A stretch of DNA of 64,000 nt. Source: Anthoceros angustus. Lineage: Eukaryota > Streptophyta > Anthocerotopsida > Anthocerotales > Anthocerotaceae. The position numbers and the translations under genes were made by a program. Location of the stretch: positions 248,001 to 312,000 of the forward strand of contig MU008172.1 of NCBI GenBank assembly GCA_010909165.1, in the 5' to 3' direction. This document shows positions 1 through 7,973 of the stretch, piece after piece (position 1 is the first letter of the stretch; the number at the start of each line of letters is the position of its first letter). The notes below the pieces were generated by a model, which saw nothing but the letters and a program-made list of their open reading frames with translations, ran no database searches and was not told the origin of the DNA.

Positions 1-3000
1 CAGGGATTTGCTTCTGCCCTCGCGGCGGTGCTTGGTGCTCTGACGTGTGTGGATGGGGAAGCTGTATTGAAGCTGGTGAATAAGAATTTGGAGGTTGCCT
101 CCTCCATGAAAGGCCAGGAAGCAAGAGATGTGCTGTTAGGGCGCCTGTTTGCGCACGGTGCACTGATACGAGGTTTCAGAGAGAGAACCATGTCAGTGGA
201 GCTGGCCCAGGAGATTACGCAGCTGCTTTTGTCTCTAGCTGCCCGGAAGACCTTTTTGCGGGAGCCCTCCGTTTCTCTGTTGTTAGAGTTTGCAGAACCC
301 TTGCCTGCAGAGGTTTTGAGGAAGGGCGTTTTTTCTGCTCCTTTGTTCCAAGAATGGATCCAGGCGAAGCTGGATGGCGCTAGCCCTGATGCGTTGTTAA
401 TGGCATTGAGATTGTTCCCGAAACTACCTGCTCCAACAAGGGAGAGCTGTGCGTTGGTTTCGGGTTCTGACGATTTGAAGCAGGTACTCAGTCCGGCGCA
501 TCTCTCATCTCTAGTTCCGATTTTAAAGGAGACAACCTGCAGCCTTCCGAGGGTGCACTCGTTGTGGCCAGTCTTCCTCGAGCTGCTGCTGTCAGGTAAC
601 AAAGTTGGGGTTCCAGAAAGGAAACGGAAAAAGAAGCCAGCATCAAATGTTGGCCAGGAATGGGAGACCAATCTAAAGAATTTCTGGAAGATTGTGGTTG
701 AAGAGGGCTTATTAACTTCTTCTCATGAGAGGAAGCACTTGGCCATGGAGCTGTTGCTACTGCTTCTCCCTCGCTTGAGTCCATCGTTGGTGAGGATTGT
801 TTTAACAGGACCCATTGTGCGCTGCCTATCGGATGTGCTTTCTGGACAGCAGACTTGGTTGCACAAAGCTGCTCAGAGGTGTTTGCAGGAAATTTGTCAA
901 TGGGCTCAACAAGAGGATGAGCGCATCATTGAAGTGATAATCAGCTTGCAAGGATGCACTTGTGGGAAATTTGATGTGAAGTCCAGCACTCAAACGGTCA
1001 GGACTCTTTTTAGCAAGCTATCAGGTGAAAGCAGCTGGAGGGCTTTGATCACAAGGCTTTTCAAATGTTTTCTTCAAGGTTCTCCTGGGGTACATGAACA
1101 CAAAGGAGCTAGTGCAGTGGTAGGTGGAATGGAAGACCTAGGTTCTTCTGGGCACGAGACTAAGGAGGATGTAAACGAAGGGCAGGACGGTGGAGAAGAA
1201 GAGCTGACTACCGAGGATCACTCAGCTTTGGATATGGCAAAAGTTTGGGTTATAGACCAGCTTCTGCTAGTTTTTAAGGTTGCGCAGCTTGAACCTGTGG
1301 TTCGGTCTAGTCTGCAAAAAGACGTTCTTCGGTTTTTGGCTTTGCATGGGTTGTTCCAGGCAAGTGCTCTTGTGGATAGAGAGATAACGGATGTGGGTGA
1401 AAAGTTGGAATTTCCGGAGGGGCCCATCTCAAACCATGTACGGAACATGTGTGTTACTCGACTCTCTACTCTTCTGGTGGATGCACAACGGTCTGTTCCC
1501 TTTAAGCACAAACCGAAAAATCAGGGGAATGAAGCAGACAGGGATAACGTTGATTCATCACAAACAGAAGATTTTGCAGGATTTTTAGTTGAATTTTTGG
1601 CCAGGGTCCAGAAGTTTGACTATATATCATTTGTGCGTCCACTGTCAGAAGATAACAGGAAGGCCTTGACAGGTCTTCATGCAGCTCTTGTGCAAGTGAC
1701 CAAAGCCCTATCTACATGTGACAAGGAGAGCGCAGCGAAGCTGAGAGCAATGCGGCTGTTTTTGGTACAGCTACTTTTTCGATTATATGTGGAGCCAGAT
1801 GCTCCAAGTGACATAGTGGCAGAGCTGCTGCTGTGCTGTCAATACCTGTTTGGGCAGCTCTTTGAGGTGCCAGTGGCAGTTGCCCCACCTGATAACGCTG
1901 AACTTCCAAATACTATGGATGTTCTGGTTGACATTTTGTTGTCAGTGCTAATACAGCCTTCCGCGCGTCTTCGGGCTGGTGCAGAGCAATTGTTTAAAGT
2001 GTTTTGTAGTGACCTCACAGCTGATGGTCTGAAGGCCATTCTGCGGGTTGTGCGAAAGCAACCCAAAGCTGCACGGCACAGGCCTGCCTTCGAAGTAGAG
2101 GAAGAGAGTGATGAGGACGACGACGTGGTGGACATGGACAATGACAGTGATGTTGAGGAGGAAGAGGGCATGAGTGATCAGGTTGAGGATGATGACGAAG
2201 AGGACTGTGAGAGTGATCATGGCGATGATGATGAAGGGGAAGGTGGTGCTGCTGAAGGTGACAAGGGCAGAGTAAAGAAGCAGATGGCTGATGTCATGAA
2301 GGTTCCTAAGGTGGAGGGGAAAGGAGGACTGAAGGTGCAGGCCAATGAAAATACAAACAAGTCAGACTCGGATGATGAGGATGGTAACCTTTCTGACATG
2401 GATGATGAGCAGATGTTTATGATGGACTCTCACCTTTCCAAGATTTTGCAACAGAAGAAAGCAGGTGGTGATGGTAGTCAGAGCAACAAAGATTTCCAAA
2501 GGCAACTGACAGATTTCAAATTGCGAGCCCTTTCTCTCTTGGAGATCTTCCTGCTGAAGCATCCTTCTAGTCCCCTGGTGTTCCCTATATTGCGTGCTTT
2601 GTTGCAGCAGTTCGTTATCGCGAGTGGAGATGGCAACACAGAGTTGATTAGCAGGATTGGTGACATGATTAAGGGCAAAATCTTGAAAGCGAAAGCGTAT
2701 CCGAAAGGGCCCGAATTGAGCAAATCTTTAGTAAAAGAGCTGCTACCGAAGACAATCAGTGTAGCGGCTCGATCACTGAACAAGGAAGTTAGAAACATAG
2801 CACAGCTTTCTGTGTTCTGGCTGTTGAAAGTGCTCAATGGGAACTGGTCAGGAAGTGAGCTGCAGAATGACACAGATCTTAGGCAAGTATTTACAGGTTC
2901 TTTGCAGGATTTCTTTCTGAACCGAAAGCTCCGTTTGCAAGCTACATTCTTCAGCGAGATACTAGTGAGATACCCCTGGCAAGGAGAGTTTTTTGTCACT

Positions 3001-3639
3001 GTCCTACTTCAGCAGTGTAAGTCTGCTAGGACAGCGTTTCTCCAGTGTCGAGCTCTGCAGCTACTTTCGCTGTTTGTCAAGACAACAAAGCGTACAAAGG
3101 GAGCACCTGTGGTGGCTGGGAGCTTAGCAGCAGCGCTGGAACCACACCTGAAGATGCTGGGGGAAGCCCTGGTCGCTGTGTTTCAGAAGCCTCCGGAAAA
3201 AGCTTCCACCCGCAAGGAAGCTTATGGCTACTGCATCTCTTGCCTGGAGTCTTTGCCTAAAGTCTACTCCAATCTACGGTTGGTAGACGTGGTTGATGTG
3301 CCATTGTTGCTTGCAGCGATTAAGGCACTTGACGTGCCTCGGCTTAAGAGACTGGAGTATTTTCTTGAAGATAGCCTAGACGACAGAGAGGAAATTGGAC
3401 ATCCGCAGCCTGTGGACATACAGGAGGATGGAGATCCTCAGCCCACGGGCATACAGGAGCATGGACTACAGTCTGCGGACACACAGGAGAATGGACATCC
3501 CCAGCCCGCGGACACACAGGAGAATGGGCATTCCGAGCCCTCGAGGCTGAAGAAAACTAAAAGGTTGAATGGCGCAGCCCAGGATTTGGAAAGGCCCAAA
3601 AAGGCAAAGAAAATGGCTAGGGCTGGACGTAAAGCTTAA
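1..3639 (+). CDS. POL5: DNA polymerase V / MYBBP1A-like nucleolar protein, 5' truncated
   Basis: The reading frame is open from the first base of the window, so the 5' end of the gene lies outside it. About 1,212 codons are present with no intron, ending at TAA 3637-3639. The N-terminal part visible here (a Ser-Met-Lys-Gly-Gln-Glu-Ala-Arg motif followed by a Leu-Gly-Arg-Leu-Phe-Ala stretch) and the long helical-repeat body match the plant POL5/MYBBP1A family. Despite the name, that family acts in nucleolar rRNA transcription and ribosome biogenesis, not in replication. A strongly acidic Asp/Glu block lies at about nt 2094-2250, as is usual for the family. The C-terminus has four or five degenerate copies of a Pro-Gln-Pro/Gln-Glu-x-Gly unit (nt 3400-3540), then a Lys/Arg-rich tail that looks like a nucleolar targeting signal. 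Family assignment is confident; rRNA role is by homology. Confidence 0.85.
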   Translation, partial: QGFASALAAVLGALTCVDGEAVLKLVNKNLEVASSMKGQEARDVLLGRLFAHGALIRGFRERTMSVELAQEITQLLLSLAARKTFLREPSVSLLLEFAEPLPAEVLRKGVFSAPLFQEWIQAKLDGASPDALLMALRLFPKLPAPTRESCALVSGSDDLKQVLSPAHLSSLVPILKETTCSLPRVHSLWPVFLELLLSGNKVGVPERKRKKKPASNVGQEWETNLKNFWKIVVEEGLLTSSHERKHLAMELLLLLLPRLSPSLVRIVLTGPIVRCLSDVLSGQQTWLHKAAQRCLQEICQWAQQEDERIIEVIISLQGCTCGKFDVKSSTQTVRTLFSKLSGESSWRALITRLFKCFLQGSPGVHEHKGASAVVGGMEDLGSSGHETKEDVNEGQDGGEEELTTEDHSALDMAKVWVIDQLLLVFKVAQLEPVVRSSLQKDVLRFLALHGLFQASALVDREITDVGEKLEFPEGPISNHVRNMCVTRLSTLLVDAQRSVPFKHKPKNQGNEADRDNVDSSQTEDFAGFLVEFLARVQKFDYISFVRPLSEDNRKALTGLHAALVQVTKALSTCDKESAAKLRAMRLFLVQLLFRLYVEPDAPSDIVAELLLCCQYLFGQLFEVPVAVAPPDNAELPNTMDVLVDILLSVLIQPSARLRAGAEQLFKVFCSDLTADGLKAILRVVRKQPKAARHRPAFEVEEESDEDDDVVDMDNDSDVEEEEGMSDQVEDDDEEDCESDHGDDDEGEGGAAEGDKGRVKKQMADVMKVPKVEGKGGLKVQANENTNKSDSDDEDGNLSDMDDEQMFMMDSHLSKILQQKKAGGDGSQSNKDFQRQLTDFKLRALSLLEIFLLKHPSSPLVFPILRALLQQFVIASGDGNTELISRIGDMIKGKILKAKAYPKGPELSKSLVKELLPKTISVAARSLNKEVRNIAQLSVFWLLKVLNGNWSGSELQNDTDLRQVFTGSLQDFFLNRKLRLQATFFSEILVRYPWQGEFFVTVLLQQCKSARTAFLQCRALQLLSLFVKTTKRTKGAPVVAGSLAAALEPHLKMLGEALVAVFQKPPEKASTRKEAYGYCISCLESLPKVYSNLRLVDVVDVPLLLAAIKALDVPRLKRLEYFLEDSLDDREEIGHPQPVDIQEDGDPQPTGIQEHGLQSADTQENGHPQPADTQENGHSEPSRLKKTKRLNGAAQDLERPKKAKKMARAGRKA

Positions 3640-3878
3640 GTTGTGGCACGTTGCCACATGGGAGTTGTGGCACCGTGGCGATGGATACCTCCTGTGTCGG
3701 CGACTAACTTGTGCCAGCAGGACCTGGAAACGTAGTCAGTCCCACTGGGGACTATTCTGCTCTACCGCGCCTCTATACAACACGAGATAAAGGCCGGAGT
3801 GCAGGAGTCAATTTGGGGCCATCACACCCTGCAACTAATCACGTTAGGGACGTGTAGATTCCCTGAACATAATACAAC
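3640..3878. other. Gene-free flank downstream of POL5
   Basis: This is the 3' flank of the POL5 gene. I see no convincing coding potential; the short open frames here lack recognisable domains. Confidence 0.5.
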
Positions 3879-4163
3879 GCATGCCCATGTAGAAGTGGTC
3901 TTCTCCAGGATCATCCACAACTTCAACCAATTCCCATTATTCGGGTGCTTCTACTGCTTAATGATTGAAACCTTCCTTATACGGAGTGACAGGAAACAGT
4001 CTCTCCCCCCTGCAGGTAGGTCGCACAAACGAACCAATGACGAGCAATGAACCTCCCTCAACACATCCGCAATTGCAGTTTCATTTGGAGCAACCCGGAC
4101 TCCTTTTTACCGGGATTCGTGAAAGATCTGTCACAAAGACGTCCAATGCATTTCCCAGAACAG
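3879..4163 (+). repeat. Left arm of a ~290-bp inverted repeat
   Basis: This segment is an imperfect reverse complement of 5837-6132. The match starts at GCATGCCCA on the outer side (3879; partner ends near 6132) and ends at CCCAGAACAG on the inner side (about 4163; partner begins near 5837). Between those points the arms align almost continuously with scattered substitutions and a few small gaps, roughly four bases in five matching by eye. Outside both points the similarity stops abruptly. The arms and the 1.67 kb spacer resemble a fold-back element or two inverted copies of one dispersed repeat. Confidence 0.8.
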
Positions 4164-4261
4164 AAACATGAAGGCAAATCACATGCCTGTGTAACAATTT
4201 GTAGCATTTCCGCGCAGGAGCGAGGCTGTGTGGCTGTGTTGCATACATCTTGTTGTCCAGC

Positions 4262-4546
4262 TTGCTCATATATATAACCGCCGGGCCGGATGGTCAGAGT
4301 TGGGGTTTGGGAGAGTGCCGTAATGGCGGTCAACGTGCTGCGTGCTCCAATGGCGGGCATCGGGAGTCGGGGGTTGGCGGGGATGTGCGTTTCGTGAGGG
4401 CGGCGCTGGCGGCAATGTGCTTGCTGGAGCTCCTTGCCGAGAGCGTTATGGCAGGAGCGTGCTGCCGGGGCCGATCGAGGAAGAGAAGCTGCTCCATGAC
4501 TGTCTCATGGTGAAGAGGGCCACTATTCCTGTCTACGACACCTAAC
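4262..4546 (+). pseudogene. Possible gene fragment behind a TATA-like motif, not identified
   Basis: Between the two inverted-repeat arms, a TATA-like stretch (TATATATAA, about 4268-4276) precedes an ATG at 4323. It opens a GC-rich frame that stops after 24 codons. The sequence continues in another frame to a TAA at 4543-4545, with a charged, protein-like tail (Leu-Pro-Gly-Pro-Ile-Glu-Glu-Glu, then Leu-Leu-His-Asp). It could be a decayed or frameshifted small gene, a first exon, or chance. I do not recognise the family. Confidence 0.25.
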
Positions 4547-5836
4547 TAATTGCTCGGTAGCGCCATCATTTGCTTGCTCGGTTACTGCCAATTTGCCTGG
4601 AGACAAATTCTCGTTTACAAGTACATGATCAGTAGGTACTTGCTGATATCGGTTGCAGCAAATCGTTTAGGGTCAACAACTAACAGTTTCGGCTGCATGC
4701 AGTTATTTCTCGATCTCCGGGACTTCTCGGGCTTGTTGGGAGGGATTCTGTTCACTCTATATCAAGGTTCAGGGGGAGCGGGAGGTGCGGGTCCCAGAGT
4801 GTTCAGCATCAAATCCCGTGTTAAGCGCGCGATGACTACAGGCGATGAGCTTCATCAACCTGTATCACTGTGTTAGAGAGATTATCGGCAACTGGATATT
4901 TTGAAATTAAAGTATCAAGTCATCAAATGTGATGCAGCGTATAACTTACACGTCCTGTTGAATGACTTGTGCCATACAAATGTCACCAAATTGGATGCAC
5001 ACATGCCTTCCTCTTGCAAAGCATTTCATGGACATGGAGAGCTTGTGCTCACATCGGACACTCTTTTGAGCATTTCCAAACCGGAACACTTTCTTGTGAG
5101 ATTGTTTTGGTCAAGCTTTCTTCTAAGCCCTTAGTTGGAAATTACTGGCTATCGTACCCATGTTACCCCTTCTACCTAGGTATTTTATTCCATGTTTTCC
5201 TTCCAATTAGACTATGCTATTCCGTGCAATCAAGCTAATCCATCCCTTCTTTCCTTTCAATCACACTATGCTATTCTATTGTACACCTTCAACCAGTGCG
5301 CAACCACAACACCCTCCTCTCAATTTTCATATTTATTTATAAAATTAATATCAAAATTCTGGACAAAAATATATCACCAAGAATTCTGCATGGACTGAAT
5401 TTACCGTTATCTGACATACCCACTCTCAGGGATTGTTAGGGTCTCTTTAGACTCTATCTTTCTAAAGAGACAGTGAAGGGAACGAAAATGAATTGATCTT
5501 TAGACTCTTACTTAGATGAAGTGGTAACGAAGGCAACTGTGCTACACTGTTAACTGGCTGAATTGTGAACGTAGGACAGTGAGAACAAAGCTGTCAATCT
5601 GTAGGTTAAGCAGCGAAAGCTTGCGGTAGGCAGCTATGGAAAAGTGGTGAGAGCCTGTTGCTTACGCAGGGCATCTAGGGCAGTGTGGCAACCTTGTTTG
5701 TTGTGTTCGAATGCTGTAAATTGCCAGACCATCTAAGCAGCAGACGTTGCTCTGTTATGCCATAGGTTCTGCATAGGAGCAAGCTGGACCACAAGGTGTA
5801 TGCAATTAAGGTAGTTTCACTCACGTGACTGGCTCA
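4547..5836. other. AT-rich spacer between inverted-repeat arms
   Basis: No gene is supported here. About 5190-5275 contains a short imperfect direct duplication around the motif ACTATGCTATTC. Elsewhere the stretch is AT-rich with many stops in all frames. Confidence 0.5.
5441..5471. repeat. Short perfect hairpin (10-bp stem)
   Basis: GTCTCTTTAG (5441-5450) is followed after 11 bases by its exact reverse complement CTAAAGAGAC (5462-5471). It lies in the spacer of the large inverted repeat. No function is implied; it is too short to be a microRNA precursor on its own. Confidence 0.6.
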
Positions 5837-6132
5837 CTGTTCTGGGAAATGCAATGGATGTCTCTGTGACAGATTTTTCACAAATCTCGGTTAAAAAGAG
5901 TCCGGGTTGCTCCAAATGAAACTGCGATGACGGATGTCTTGAGGGAGGTTCCTGCACCTCCTTGCTCGTCATTGGTCCTTTTGGGCGACCCAACTGCAGG
6001 GGAGAGGCTGATTCCCTAAGCCTGTCACTCCGTATCAGGTTTCAATCACGAAGCAGTTGAAGCACCCGAATATTGGGAAATTGGTAAGAGTTATGGATGA
6101 TCCTGGAATTGACCACCTCTACGTGGGCATGC
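5837..6132 (-). repeat. Right arm of the ~290-bp inverted repeat
   Basis: Reverse-complement partner of 3879-4163. The pair would allow a long stem to form in DNA, or in any read-through transcript. Confidence 0.8.
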
Positions 6133-6929
6133 CACACTTTTTCGCCTTTTCTGGTAATCAATGGCGGTATACTCTGAGGAACAGAACCAAAGGAAGGCTA
6201 AGACGAAAAGCAGATAACCAGGTACTCTGGAGAACCACAACCTACTCTGAGGAGCCTTATCTACAACACTTACTTGATAGCGAGTCTTCTCCTCTCATAG
6301 ATAACGCGAGCTAAGAATGCGGGCCACAAGGACACAATGGACACTGCCGAGGTCATTGCAGAGGCAAAGGCCTTGCGAGGGTTTTGGATGAAGGCCTTTT
6401 GCACAAGGGTTTTGGTCACCCTCTTCGTATGTACAGTGAATCAGCCGCACAAACAGAGAACGACGAGGTCCAGCACCATAGGCAGGCACGCTGAACCCAA
6501 GCAACCATTGCACAACTGGATGATTTAGTTTCATCTAAGACGACGGGCCAACCAAAGAGAAAGCTCAAGATACCAGGAGACTCTTGAGAAGATTGGCATG
6601 AGGTAGTTGGCGGCGAGAAAATCAGACAAGAAAGTCGGTGCTGATAATAAAGGGCAGCAAGGTGTAGCAGAGAAAAACCACTGCAGGACATACGCTGGCA
6701 AATTCATCCTATATTCCATGGAACAAGAAAAAATGGGAAGAAGGAAGACAACAGGAACCCTACAGCCCAAAGGCATCCAAGGAAGTAAAGTTTCTCATTA
6801 GGACGGCCGCCACAACACCACTGTTACACCGAGCATCTGGAAGCTCAACCAATCTACCTCTACTAGAGCCAAGCCAGGACTGAAGCCCTCTCAGCTCCAC
6901 CGCAAGCGCCGCAAAAATCATGCCATCTC
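6133..6929. other. Non-coding stretch 3' of RPL27A
   Basis: No supported gene. A short frame that starts inside the inverted-repeat arm at 6057 runs to 6314 but resembles nothing I know. The last part of this stretch probably includes the 3' UTR of the leftward RPL27A gene. Confidence 0.45.
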
Positions 6930-7370
6930 TCACGCCGTGAGCACGACCGCGCCTCCGGCAGCCTTGATCTTCTTTTCCGCCAGCTTGGAGAAAAACTTGG
7001 CCTTCACCACCACAGGTTGCGTGGGCAGGTCGCCCTTGCCCAACACCTTGAAAAACCCGTGCTGAGTCACATCCAACAAGGGCGCGGCGCTGGCGCCATT
7101 TGCCTGCTCCTTCACCGAGTCCGGCACCAGCGACCACAGCTTGTCCACGTTCACGATGGGGCAGTGGTACTGGTTCTTCGTCTTGTGGAAGTAGCGCATG
7201 CCCACCTTCCCGAAGTACCCAGGATGGTACTTGTCGAACAGAATACGGTGATGGTGCATGCCTCCGGCGTTACCCCGCCCTCCAGGATGCTTGCGGTGCT
7301 TCCCCACACGCCCGTGCCCGGCCGATACGTGCCCCCGCTTCTTGCGGTTCTTCTTCAACCTAGTCGTCAT
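6930..7370 (-). CDS. RPL27A: 60S ribosomal protein L27a (uL15), cytosolic
   Basis: A 146-residue intronless frame from ATG 7370-7368 to a stop at 6932-6930. It starts [13 protein letters not shown] and has the family's Gly/His-rich basic N-terminal arm (His-Pro-Gly-Gly-Arg-Gly-Asn-Ala-Gly, then Met-His-His-His). Those segments thread into 28S rRNA in the eukaryotic large subunit. The remaining globular part, with the [12 protein letters not shown] motif, is typical of eukaryotic uL15. Length matches plant RPL27a. The upstream region carries a telo-box and a site II-type motif, as in other plant ribosomal protein genes. Confidence 0.97.
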   Translation of the reverse strand: MTTRLKKNRKKRGHVSAGHGRVGKHRKHPGGRGNAGGMHHHRILFDKYHPGYFGKVGMRYFHKTKNQYHCPIVNVDKLWSLVPDSVKEQANGASAAPLLDVTQHGFFKVLGKGDLPTQPVVVKAKFFSKLAEKKIKAAGGAVVLTA

Positions 7371-7466
7371 CGCGCCAACCTCCTGGCGCCTACCAATGCA
7401 GTCGGTGGTGAGGACTCGCAGGTGCGAAAGACCTTCCTGTTCTTCAAGTGACGAACATGAGAACCT

Positions 7467-7489
7467 GGGCCCTCTAGGGTTAGGGTTTC
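7467..7489 (-). promoter_or_regulatory. Site II + telo-box promoter elements of RPL27A
   Basis: TGGGCC (7467-7472) is followed five bases later by AGGGTTAGGGTTT (7477-7489), about 100-120 bp upstream of the RPL27A start. Adjacent site II (TGGGCY) and telo-box (AAACCCTA) elements are the classical combination in plant ribosomal-protein and translation-factor promoters, driving expression in dividing cells. A further TGGGCT lies near 7633. Confidence 0.7.
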
Positions 7490-7494
7490 AGGCA

Positions 7495-7553
7495 GGCAGC
7501 AACACCTATTAAGGCAAGGCAGCAACACCTATTAAGGCAGCAACACCTATTAG
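7495..7553. repeat. Three tandem copies of an ~18-bp unit
   Basis: The unit GGCAGCAACACCTATTA occurs three times in a row (the second and third nearly adjacent), directly upstream of the RPL27A promoter motifs and upstream of the divergent LRR-kinase gene. Confidence 0.8.
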
Positions 7554-7973
7554 GTAGGGTTTTACTCCACCTACATAGCTAGGTACATAATAGGTTTTAG
7601 GAAGGTGAACAATACGAGGTTCCCTTTCGCCTGGGCTCAAATAGGTCTTTGATTCATTATCAGGCCAGTGCGTGTTACCGCCAGTGTCCAGTGTGAGTGT
7701 GATTCATTTTCCGACCAGCACACCAAGCGCTTTTGTCGACCTCAGACCGGGTCTCCAAGTTCATGTCGAGTTCCCAGCCGCGGTGGCGTCGAACTCCAGC
7801 GTCGGATCTGCTGGCCCTTCCGGGCTGCGAATGCGCAATGGTCGGAGGGGAAATTAGGGTTGGGATGCGGTGGTGCTGGCCAGAGAAGCATCGATCGGGC
7901 GCGGCGGGGGACGAGGGTATCGAGCGATCGAGCTACGCAGCACCGGGCTTCTGGACATGGCGGAGGAGGATTG

